From GCA-2718595 sp963935005 (GTDB lineage Bacteria > Gemmatimonadota > Gemmatimonadetes > Longimicrobiales > Gaopeijiaceae): a stretch of 5,034 nucleotides of DNA. A program made the position numbers and the translations under genes. The DNA lies in assembly GCA_963935005.1 (NCBI GenBank), contig CAWWAX010000103.1:1-5034 (forward strand), written 5' to 3'. Shown here one piece after another: positions 1-5,034 of the stretch (its first letter is position 1; every line of letters begins with the position of its first letter). The notes under the pieces are model-generated. The model did not search any database and had not been told where the DNA came from. It worked only from the letters and a program-made list of their open reading frames with translations.

Positions 1-1
1 T

Positions 2-385
2 CTTAGGCAGCATACAGATGGCCGAGTAGGCGATGAAGATCTTTATTGGGAGATTATAGATCATCTTCCTAAAGAAACAGCTCAATATGTCCCTAAGCTT
101 CTAGCGGTTACTTACTTGGCCAAATATGGAAAAGGTTTCGAAGTTTCGGAGCTGGAACCCTACGCTTATGATATCGTTTGGATGCCTGGCGGAACTCTCT
201 TGTCAGGTTTAGCTCAGAGACTCGGTGTTTTTAGCTCGAAGGTTGAGGATTTGAATCCACACCTCATACGTGGGATGACTCCTCCAGGGGAGATTTATCC
301 ACTAAGAGTCCCCTTAGGTACTTCAGCTGAGGTGGTTTCAGTGGTTGGATTTCCCAGTCGGCAGGTACGTCTGGCCGACGACTAG
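2..385 (+). CDS. mltD: MltD-like membrane-bound lytic murein transglycosylase, C-terminal part (5' end outside window)
   Basis: The reading frame is open from base 2 to the TAG at 383-385 and gives 127 residues; the start and the catalytic glutamate region lie beyond the left edge. Lytic transglycosylases of this family cleave the MurNAc-GlcNAc bond of periplasmic peptidoglycan and leave 1,6-anhydro ends. Visible residues 11-40 (DEDLYWEII, then LPKETAQYVPKLLA) match the last helices of the SLT/goose-lysozyme-like fold, where the family has a conserved 'L-P-x-E-T-x-x-Y-V-P-K-x-L-A' stretch. Residues 56-107 (YDIVWMPGGTLLSGLAQRLG, LNPHLIRGMTPPG, YPLRVPLGT) form the divergent LysM-like module that follows the SLT domain in MltD relatives and probably binds glycan strands. 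A TTG at 116 could pose as a start, but the conserved SLT sequence upstream shows that the gene is longer. The protein ends soon after one LysM-like unit, whereas E. coli MltD carries two. The family call is firm; the exact subfamily is less sure. Confidence 0.85.
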   Translation, partial: LRQHTDGRVGDEDLYWEIIDHLPKETAQYVPKLLAVTYLAKYGKGFEVSELEPYAYDIVWMPGGTLLSGLAQRLGVFSSKVEDLNPHLIRGMTPPGEIYPLRVPLGTSAEVVSVVGFPSRQVRLADD

Positions 386-431
386 GACTTTGGTAGTTTC
401 TGTTGCCGACAGCCAATCCGATTCAAAGTGT

Positions 432-437
432 TATATT
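432..437 (+). promoter_or_regulatory. Candidate distal -10 element (TATATT) upstream of nfeD
   Basis: TATATT at 432-437 matches the sigma-70 -10 consensus at five of six bases. No good -35 hexamer stands 16-18 bp upstream, so this is weak. If used, it would give a leader of about 160 nt before nfeD. Confidence 0.15.
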
Positions 438-517
438 CAGATAGACTACGATTACGAAAGCGATTACTTGCCAGCGTTCCATAGGGGTCAGTCTACATTC
501 TGAATGGTGCTTTTTAG

Positions 518-546
518 TTGCCGATGTCTAGCATGATTTTCATAAA
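518..546 (+). promoter_or_regulatory. Candidate proximal sigma-70-type promoter of nfeD
   Basis: TTGCCG at 518-523 (four of six to TTGACA) and CATAAA at 541-546 (four of six to TATAAT) are separated by exactly 17 bp. Transcription would begin near 553, almost on top of the ATG at 555, and leave a leader of about 50 nt before the ATG at 603. This fits the downstream start chosen for nfeD. The match is modest and could be chance. Confidence 0.25.
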
Positions 547-589
547 TTTCCAAGATGAATAAGACACATCCTAGTAATCGATTCAAAAT

Positions 590-595
590 GGGGAG
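590..595 (+). promoter_or_regulatory. Ribosome binding site that decides the nfeD start
   Basis: GGGGAG lies 7 nt before the ATG at 603. The earlier in-frame ATGs at 555 and 588 have no comparable purine-rich Shine-Dalgarno sequence; the bases before 555 are AT-rich (AAATTTCCAAG). Confidence 0.6.
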
Positions 596-602
596 CGTGA
601 AC

Positions 603-1940
603 ATGTATGTCAGGAATTCCAGAGTATATATTCTGATTGCTTGTGGCTGTTTGGGGCTTTTTGGATCTATTTCGGGACAAACACGCGCTAAAGTTTTGAG
701 AGTTCCTGTTGTCGGGACAATAGAAATGGGTCTGGCCCCCTTCATTGAAAGATCCATTGAAGAGGCAAGAATCATGGATGCAGCAGCCGTGATTCTAGAT
801 ATCGATACACCTGGGGGACGAGTCGATGCAGCTGAACGTATTGTAGATGCTGTATCCGATTCGGAGGTGCCAGTATTTGCTTTTGTGAATAGAAGGGCCT
901 TTTCTGCTGGAGCACTGATTTCTCTAGCAACCAAACGAATCTATATGAGACCAGGTTCAGTCATGGGTGCTGTGACACCTGTGGATGGATCTGGTACAAA
1001 AGCTTCTGAAAAGATTGTTTCTGCCATGCGAAGTGAGATGAGATCTTTGGCTGAAGCTAATGACTTAAATCCCGAAATTGCTGAAGCGATGGTTGATGAA
1101 TCACTGGCAATACCAGGTGTAATTGAAGAAGGGAAACTCCTTACGTTAACTGTGGAAGAGGCAGTCAATCTCAATTATGCACTTGAAGTGGAAGATTTGT
1201 CGGCACTTCTTAACGATTTAGAATTGGAAGATGCCGAAGTAATTTCTTCCGAAACCAATTGGGCAGAAAAATTGGTAAGATTTTTTTCTGACCCAATCGT
1301 AGCTCCATTTCTGTTATCGTTAGGTTTTCTCGGATTGATGATAGAAATTCGAACGCCGACGTTTGGTCTCGCTGGCGGGGCAGGCTTGGTAGCTTTATCT
1401 CTTTTTTTCGGGTCAAATGTTATCTTGGGATTAGCCGGTCTAGAAGATTTATTGCTTTTCGGCGCTGGAATTATTTTTTTGGGAATAGAAACCTTGGTGA
1501 TTCCTGGTTTCGGAGTCTTTGGAATACTTGGCATCATTGGAATACTTGGAGGTATTTATATGAGCATGTTAGGGAGCCTTCCTGGGCCAGAAGATGTGAG
1601 CCGTGGAGGGGTAGTATTAGCTACCACTATGGTGCTAATACTGCTGATGTTGTGGGCAACGATCAGATATCTACCTAAGAGTGTTCGCTTATATCGTTCT
1701 GGGATTTTTCTAAAGACACAGGAAGATCGTTCAAAAGGATATGAGTCTGCGGAAACTCGTGAAGAATTGGTCGGCAGGGAGGGTGTTTCGCTTACGGACT
1801 TGAGACCATCAGGTTATGGTTTATTTGGACAAGAGAAACTCGATGTGGTTTCGGAATCAGAATTCATAGAAGAAGGAACTTCGATTCGTATTGTGACTGT
1901 AGAAGGATCTCGCCACATTGTGAGGGTGAATCGGGATTAG
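603..1940 (+). CDS. nfeD: NfeD-family membrane-bound serine protease (ClpP-class protease, membrane and OB-fold domains)
   Basis: This is a full-length long-form NfeD of 445 residues counted from ATG 603. That start is preferred over ATG 555 because it has the GGGGAG site and puts a clean signal peptide at the N-terminus (R4, R7, then a hydrophobic run from about V8 to I23). Residues about 30-215 are the ClpP-like protease domain: DTPGG at 68-72 is the oxyanion-region motif, S101 in AFSAGA is the expected nucleophile, and K137 is the candidate catalytic lysine by comparison with the Ser-Lys dyad of archaeal PH1510. About five membrane segments follow (roughly 230-249, 255-279, 282-298, 303-324, 337-354), including the hallmark ETLVIPGFG. 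Residues 388-445 form the soluble OB-fold, with the family signature LVGREGVSLTDLRPSG and EKLDVV. Known long NfeD proteins cleave hydrophobic segments of flotillin/stomatin partners; here floA follows 81 bp downstream, a very common pairing. The gene ends with an in-frame double stop, TAG TGA. The family call is very firm; proteolytic activity is inferred from the intact Ser and Lys. Confidence 0.95.
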   Translation: MYVRNSRVYILIACGCLGLFGSISGQTRAKVLRVPVVGTIEMGLAPFIERSIEEARIMDAAAVILDIDTPGGRVDAAERIVDAVSDSEVPVFAFVNRRAFSAGALISLATKRIYMRPGSVMGAVTPVDGSGTKASEKIVSAMRSEMRSLAEANDLNPEIAEAMVDESLAIPGVIEEGKLLTLTVEEAVNLNYALEVEDLSALLNDLELEDAEVISSETNWAEKLVRFFSDPIVAPFLLSLGFLGLMIEIRTPTFGLAGGAGLVALSLFFGSNVILGLAGLEDLLLFGAGIIFLGIETLVIPGFGVFGILGIIGILGGIYMSMLGSLPGPEDVSRGGVVLATTMVLILLMLWATIRYLPKSVRLYRSGIFLKTQEDRSKGYESAETREELVGREGVSLTDLRPSGYGLFGQEKLDVVSESEFIEEGTSIRIVTVEGSRHIVRVNRD

Positions 1941-1969
1941 TGAATAATTCGTATTGGTTGGAAACTAGC

Positions 1970-1987
1970 GACTGATCTAGGTCAGTC
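1970..1987. repeat. 18-bp near-palindrome between nfeD and floA
   Basis: GACTGATCTAGGTCAGTC is a perfect 6-bp inverted repeat (GACTGA/TCAGTC). The 6-base centre TCTAGG extends it by one T-G pair around a CTAG core, so the RNA could form a 7-bp stem with a four-base loop. No T-run follows, so it is not a standard intrinsic terminator. It ends 19 nt before the floA Shine-Dalgarno sequence. It could be an operator for a dimeric regulator or an mRNA processing or stability element. Confidence 0.45.
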
Positions 1988-2006
1988 AGGGAGTTAAACC
2001 GCTAAA

Positions 2007-2013
2007 GGGAAGG
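2007..2013 (+). promoter_or_regulatory. Ribosome binding site of floA
   Basis: GGGAAGG sits 8 nt before the ATG at 2022, a good Shine-Dalgarno match at normal spacing. It supports that ATG as the start. Confidence 0.6.
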
Positions 2014-2021
2014 TCACTTTT

Positions 2022-3011
2022 ATGCAACAGCAAGATTTTTTCAGCATATTCATATTGGTTGGCAGTCTATTATTAATATCTATTGTGGCCTGGGCTGTAC
2101 CGGTACGATTGTGGGTCGAAGCTATTTCTGCCGGTGTAAAGATAAGAATCAGCTATCTAATTGGTATGCGCTTGAGGAAAGTGACACCAGCTGCTGTGGT
2201 CAGGCCGTTGATTTGGGCTACTAAGGCTGGCATTCCTTTAAACATAAACGATCTAGAGGCGCATTATCTCGCTGGTGGAGACGTCCTGAGAGTGGTGCGG
2301 GCTTTGATTAGTGCCGATAAGGCAAGTATTGAGTTGGCCTTCCAGCAGGCAGCTGCTATCGATCTCGCTGGAAGAGATGTTTTTGAAGCTGTTCAGGTTT
2401 CTGTTAATCCGAAAGTTATCAATACCCCAAAAGTGGCAGCTATGGCTATTGATGGGATACAATTGATTGCTCAGGCCAGAGTGACTGTGAGAGCCAACAT
2501 TAATCGCTTAGTAGGAGGAGCCGGAGAGGATACCATTTTGGCTCGTGTCGGTGAAGGGATTGTGTCGTCAATCGGGTCAGCGGTCACTCATCAAGCTGTG
2601 CTGGAAAATCCAGATGCGATATCAAAGAGTGTCTTAGCGAAAGGTTTGGATTCTGGTACAGCTTTTGAAATACTTTCTATTGACATCGCTGATGTGGATG
2701 TGGGGAAGAACATCGGTGCTGATCTTCAAGCACACCAGGCAGATGCTGACAAACAGGTGGCTCAGGCCAGGGCCGAAGAACGTAGAGCGATGGCGGTTGC
2801 TCGAGAGCAGGAAATGACGGCTAGGGTCGAAGAAATGAGAGCTGAACTGGTGAAGGCTGAGGCAGAAGTACCAGCGGCCCTGGCAGAAGCATTTCGGCTG
2901 GGACATATGGGTGTTATGGACTACGTTCGTTACAACAATATGACGTCAGATACTGAAATGCGTAGATCTATTGCGACTGGTGAGGAAAAGGATTCGGAGC
3001 CATTAGCTTAA
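2022..3011 (+). CDS. floA: Flotillin-like protein FloA (membrane microdomain scaffold)
   Basis: At 329 residues the protein is almost exactly the length of Bacillus subtilis FloA (YqfA, about 331) and aligns with it from memory along its whole length. Residues about 6-30 form a single hydrophobic membrane anchor (SIFILVGSLLLISIVAWAV). Conserved blocks follow in order: SAGVKIRISYLIGMRLRKV (36-54), HYLAGGDV (81-88), AAIDLAGRDVFEAVQVSVNP (111-130), VRANINRLVGGAGEDTILARV (156-176, PHB/SPFH core), ENPDAISKSVLAKGLDSGTAF (195-215) and LSIDIADVDVGKNIGA (218-233). From about 235 to 290 an Ala/Glu/Gln-rich region (QADADKQVAQARAEERRAMA) is predicted coiled coil for oligomerisation. The tail has the family's GVMDYVRYNNM and DTEMRRSIA. 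FloA forms oligomeric foci in the inner membrane that organise lipids and signalling or secretion proteins. It follows nfeD and is 15 bp before an acidic membrane-tethered protein, so the three probably form one transcription unit. Nothing is truncated or missing. Confidence 0.98.
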   Translation: MQQQDFFSIFILVGSLLLISIVAWAVPVRLWVEAISAGVKIRISYLIGMRLRKVTPAAVVRPLIWATKAGIPLNINDLEAHYLAGGDVLRVVRALISADKASIELAFQQAAAIDLAGRDVFEAVQVSVNPKVINTPKVAAMAIDGIQLIAQARVTVRANINRLVGGAGEDTILARVGEGIVSSIGSAVTHQAVLENPDAISKSVLAKGLDSGTAFEILSIDIADVDVGKNIGADLQAHQADADKQVAQARAEERRAMAVAREQEMTARVEEMRAELVKAEAEVPAALAEAFRLGHMGVMDYVRYNNMTSDTEMRRSIATGEEKDSEPLA

Positions 3012-3014
3012 AAT

Positions 3015-3019
3015 GGGAA
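3015..3019 (+). promoter_or_regulatory. Weak ribosome binding site of the gene after floA
   Basis: GGGAA lies 7 nt before ATG 3027, within the 15-bp gap after the floA stop. The match is short, but the spacing is right, and coupling to floA translation could assist initiation. Confidence 0.35.
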
Positions 3020-3026
3020 TAAACTA

Positions 3027-3548
3027 ATGGAATCCTTTGTTGACCTATTTTGGACAGGCTTAGTTGGTTTTTGGGTCATCAATCAGTTCCGTGGCTTTAA
3101 AAAGCGACAGGCAACCGCAGAAACGATGCAACCGGTGGGAGTCCAAAAAGAACAAAGCGGTTTTATGGAGGAAATTCAGGAGGAAATTCAGGATTTCATC
3201 TATATGGATAATCCTGCACAATCGGATAATGTAAATCGGTCAGAGCCTTGGAAGATGGATCTACCCTCGGTCGAGTGGAAGGAGGAATCCGATACTGTAC
3301 AATCAAGTCGTCTCTCTAAGAGATCTGATAGATACCAGGAAGCTGAAGAATTAGGTCTCACTGGCCAAGACGAACCCATCTATCAGCATGCTAATATGGA
3401 GGATGAAGACCATCAGTTGACCGCCGATAGGGACAGAGAAGATCAGTTTTTACCGTATTTGACTGGTGGGGATACCAAGACTCTACGGAGGGCAATAGTA
3501 CTGTCCGAGGTGTTAGGCCCGCCAGTGTCTATGAGGAAACCAGAATAA
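3027..3548 (+). CDS. Hypothetical acidic membrane-tethered protein, floA-linked, with C-terminal LGPP motif
   Basis: I do not recognise this 173-residue protein as a named family. An N-terminal hydrophobic stretch at about 4-21 (FVDLFWTGLVGFWVINQF) is followed at once by a basic patch (R22, K25, K26, R27). This fits one transmembrane or monotopic anchor with the rest in the cytoplasm by the positive-inside rule. Residues about 30-145 are polar and low in hydrophobics, hence probably disordered. By hand count the whole protein has 34 Asp/Glu against 19 Lys/Arg. EEIQEEIQ at 48-55 comes from a 12-bp tandem repeat. Order seems to return at 151-170 (KTLRRAIVLS, EVLGPPVSMR), a short amphipathic helix plus LGPP turn that may bind a partner. 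The gene starts 15 bp after floA on the same strand and so is probably co-transcribed with nfeD-floA. It occupies the place of yqfB in B. subtilis but does not look like YqfB. A role as adaptor for FloA or NfeD is inference from position only. Its placement, ribosome site and membrane-anchor design support a real gene. Confidence 0.75.
   Translation: MESFVDLFWTGLVGFWVINQFRGFKKRQATAETMQPVGVQKEQSGFMEEIQEEIQDFIYMDNPAQSDNVNRSEPWKMDLPSVEWKEESDTVQSSRLSKRSDRYQEAEELGLTGQDEPIYQHANMEDEDHQLTADRDREDQFLPYLTGGDTKTLRRAIVLSEVLGPPVSMRKPE
3167..3193 (+). repeat. 12-bp tandem repeat inside the floA-linked gene
   Basis: AGGAAATTCAGG occurs at 3169-3180 and again at 3181-3192; the period-12 match extends from 3167 to 3193. 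It keeps frame and encodes EEIQEEIQ. It looks like a small in-frame slippage duplication in a low-constraint linker. Confidence 0.8.
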
Positions 3549-3590
3549 CAATTTTGAGTTGGGATGCTCTTCCTGTGGGCAAAGAATATG

Positions 3591-5034
3591 TCAGAGATTT
3601 TCCGATGCTATGTTACGAAGAACCGTCTGCAAAATGCCACCATTTTGGTAGTATTCTACGTCTGCTTCGGAATCTAATCTGGCGGTAGCATTAAACGTTA
3701 TTTGTTTTCCGTCTTCTTGTTCTGCGATAACCTGCAGGCATTTGCTGGGATAGAGTCCCTGAGATATACCAGAGATGCTGTAGGTTTCTTTCCCAGAAAG
3801 ACCGAGAGTCTCGGGCGTGACTTGCTCCTCAAATTGCAAGGGCAATACCCCCATCCCGACCAAGTTGCTTCTATGTATTCTTTCATAGCTTTCAGCTATC
3901 ACCGCTTTGACACCTAAAAGGGAAGTTCCTTTGGCCGCCCAATCTCTTGAACTTCCAGTTCCGTACTCTCGACCTGCCAAGACCACTAGAGGTGTTCCTT
4001 CTGACTGGTATCTTATAGCAGCTTCGTAGATTGAAGTTTCTTCCCCACTTGGGATATGCAGTGTTTTACCACCCTCCTGATCATCTAATAACAAGTTCCG
4101 GATACGGATGTTTCCGAAAGTACCCCTTACCATGACTTCATGACTACCGCGTCGAGATCCAAAAGTGTTGAAATCCCTTGGTTCAACCCCATTCGATCTT
4201 AGGTATTGTCCGGATGGTTCACTCTTGGGGATGGCCCCTGCTGGTGAAATGTGGTCTGTGGTAGTTGTGTGCCCAAATATACCGAGGACTCTAGCTCCTG
4301 AAATGTCACTGGGACTAGGAACCTCGAGTGACATTCCCTCGAAGAATGGAGGATTTCGTATGTAGGTAGATGTGTCATCCCAGTCGTAAAGGTCTTTGTC
4401 TCCAGTTGGAAGCGGAAGTTCTTTCCACAGGTCATTTCCTTCGAATACTTCGGCGTAACGTTGCTTGTACATACTCGGATCAAGGGCCTCTTTGAGGGTG
4501 TTATGGATCAGAGCAGAACTTGGCCAGATATCTCGAAGGAAAATAGGAGATCCTTTGAGGTCATTGCCGATGGATTGGGTTTCCCAATTGATGTGAACAT
4601 TTCCTGCTAGGGCATATGCTACTACCAGCATGGGAGACATCAGGAAGTTTGCACGAATATCAGAATGGATACGTGCTTCGAAATTACGATTTCCAGAAAG
4701 AACAGATGCAACAACCAGTCCATTCTCTTCGATAGCTTCACCGATTGATTCAGGAAGTGGGCCTGAGTTTCCGATACAGGTCGTACACCCATAACCGACT
4801 ACGCCAAATTGTAATTCTTCCAAGTATTTCATGAGACCAGATGCTTCCAGGTAATCAGTCACAACTTTAGATCCAGGCGCCATGCTCGACTTGACCCAAG
4901 GCTTTATTTGGAGTCCGAGTTCGACAGCCCTTTTTGCTAGCAATCCTGCGCCAATCATAACAGAAGGATTGGAAGTGTTAGTGCAACTAGTGATAGCAGC
5001 TATAACGATTTCACCATCTCCGATTTCGCAGTTT
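3591..5034 (-). CDS. acnA: Aconitate hydratase A, C-terminal half (5' end outside window)
   Basis: The frame is open on the - strand from the right edge to a TGA at 3593-3591, giving 480 residues, a little over half of the roughly 890 usual for AcnA/IRP1-type aconitases. An ATG at 4958 is internal, since conserved sequence continues upstream of it. The enzyme interconverts citrate and isocitrate in the cytoplasmic TCA cycle through a 4Fe-4S cluster. All three cluster cysteines are visible: C17 in ITSCTNTSNP, and C83 and C86 in GYGCTTCIGNSGPL. Next come SGNRNFEARIH (113-123) and the end of domain 3, a linker (about 160-245), then the swivelling domain 4 with GHTTTTDHISPAGAIP (254-269), RDFNTFGSRRGSHEVM (286-301), and the substrate-binding block GREYGTGSSRDWAAKG (354-369) before YERIHRSNLVGMGVLPL. 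No key residue is missing in the visible part. IRP1-like RNA binding of the apo form is known for the family but cannot be judged here. The gene converges on the nfeD-floA cluster with a 42-bp gap. Confidence 0.98.
   Translation of the reverse strand, partial: NCEIGDGEIVIAAITSCTNTSNPSVMIGAGLLAKRAVELGLQIKPWVKSSMAPGSKVVTDYLEASGLMKYLEELQFGVVGYGCTTCIGNSGPLPESIGEAIEENGLVVASVLSGNRNFEARIHSDIRANFLMSPMLVVAYALAGNVHINWETQSIGNDLKGSPIFLRDIWPSSALIHNTLKEALDPSMYKQRYAEVFEGNDLWKELPLPTGDKDLYDWDDTSTYIRNPPFFEGMSLEVPSPSDISGARVLGIFGHTTTTDHISPAGAIPKSEPSGQYLRSNGVEPRDFNTFGSRRGSHEVMVRGTFGNIRIRNLLLDDQEGGKTLHIPSGEETSIYEAAIRYQSEGTPLVVLAGREYGTGSSRDWAAKGTSLLGVKAVIAESYERIHRSNLVGMGVLPLQFEEQVTPETLGLSGKETYSISGISQGLYPSKCLQVIAEQEDGKQITFNATARLDSEADVEYYQNGGILQTVLRNIASENL

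Larger units (their letters stand above)
402..587. repeat. Short repeated words in the mltD-nfeD intergenic region
   Basis: The 217-bp gap between the transglycosylase stop and the nfeD start holds two words that each occur twice in the same order: GTTGCCGA at 402-409 and 517-524, and CGATTCAAA at 419-427 and 579-587. CGATTAC also occurs at 449-455 and 461-467, so the core CGATT appears four times in about 165 bp. These could be binding sites of a regulator or chance matches in a small region. No gene, tRNA or clear terminator hairpin with a T-run is visible in this gap. Confidence 0.3.

Noticed and set aside
390..416. Possible bulged hairpin after the transglycosylase stop (TTGG...CTGT-TGCCG-ACAG-CCAA)
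   Set aside because: The stems are only 4 bp each with a 6-nt one-sided bulge, and no T-run follows, so I cannot call it a terminator.
633..647. Lipobox-like LIAC at NfeD residues 11-14, which could make it a lipoprotein
   Set aside because: The hydrophobic run before the cysteine would be only about six residues, too short for a normal lipoprotein signal, while the hydrophobic segment continues well past it as in an ordinary signal peptide.
488..934. 148-residue open frame on the - strand opposite the nfeD 5' region
   Set aside because: It is antisense to the strongly supported nfeD coding sequence and its Ser/Thr/Ala-rich translation has no recognisable domain. The same applies to other antisense frames over nfeD (941-1174, 1175-1537, 1210-1416) and floA (2253-2462, 2634-2906).
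1960..1985. SigW-type promoter before floA (GGAAAC as -35)
   Set aside because: At 16-bp spacing the -10 position reads TCAG instead of a CGTA-like element, so the promoter call is not supported; the -35-like word is kept only as a note in the findings.
3462..3526. 9-bp inverted repeat ACTGGTGGG/CCCGCCAGT (one G-U pair) with a 47-nt loop near the end of the floA-linked gene
   Set aside because: The loop is long, the arms are inside coding sequence (one encodes the PPVS of the C-terminal motif), and no T-run follows; it is most likely chance.
3549..3590. Expected bidirectional terminator in the 42-bp gap between the convergent genes
   Set aside because: I found no stem longer than a few bases and no T-run paired with a GC-rich stem on either strand, so termination there is not supported by sequence.
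3702..4483. Open frames of 60-95 residues overlapping acnA in other frames (3698-3886 -, 3702-3917 +, 4165-4365 +, 4199-4483 -)
   Set aside because: All lie inside conserved aconitase coding sequence, including the swivelling domain, and show no family features of their own.

Overview
The window looks like chromosomal DNA of a Gram-negative bacterium (slightly AT-rich by eye). All genes are housekeeping or cell-envelope genes, and there is no sign of phage, insertion sequence, CRISPR array or RNA gene. A Gram-negative envelope is inferred from the MltD-type lytic transglycosylase. The mix of genes and the style of the small protein after floA recall Gemmatimonadota or a neighbouring phylum, but that is an impression only; no marker here fixes the taxon.

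Layout on the + strand: the C-terminal end of an MltD-like lytic transglycosylase (2-385, cut by the left edge); a 217-bp gap with short repeated words and weak promoter candidates; nfeD (603-1940), a membrane serine protease/OB-fold protein; an 81-bp gap with an 18-bp near-palindrome; floA (2022-3011), a flotillin-like membrane scaffold; then, 15 bp later, an unrecognised 173-residue acidic protein with one N-terminal hydrophobic segment (3027-3548). On the - strand, converging on this cluster after a 42-bp gap, is the C-terminal half of aconitase (3591-5034, cut by the right edge).

nfeD-floA is a classic conserved pair: NfeD proteins are coupled to flotillin-like proteins in membrane microdomain and envelope-stress functions. 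Bacillus subtilis has the comparable order yqeZ-yqfA(floA)-yqfB. The third gene here sits in the yqfB position but is not recognisably YqfB. It is the least explained element of the window: a membrane-tethered, probably disordered acidic protein ending in a compact hydrophobic motif around LGPP. The aconitase is a TCA-cycle enzyme unrelated to the cluster and on the opposite strand.

I found no strong evidence for a novel defence or mobile system. The best leads are the floA-linked protein and the palindrome in front of floA.
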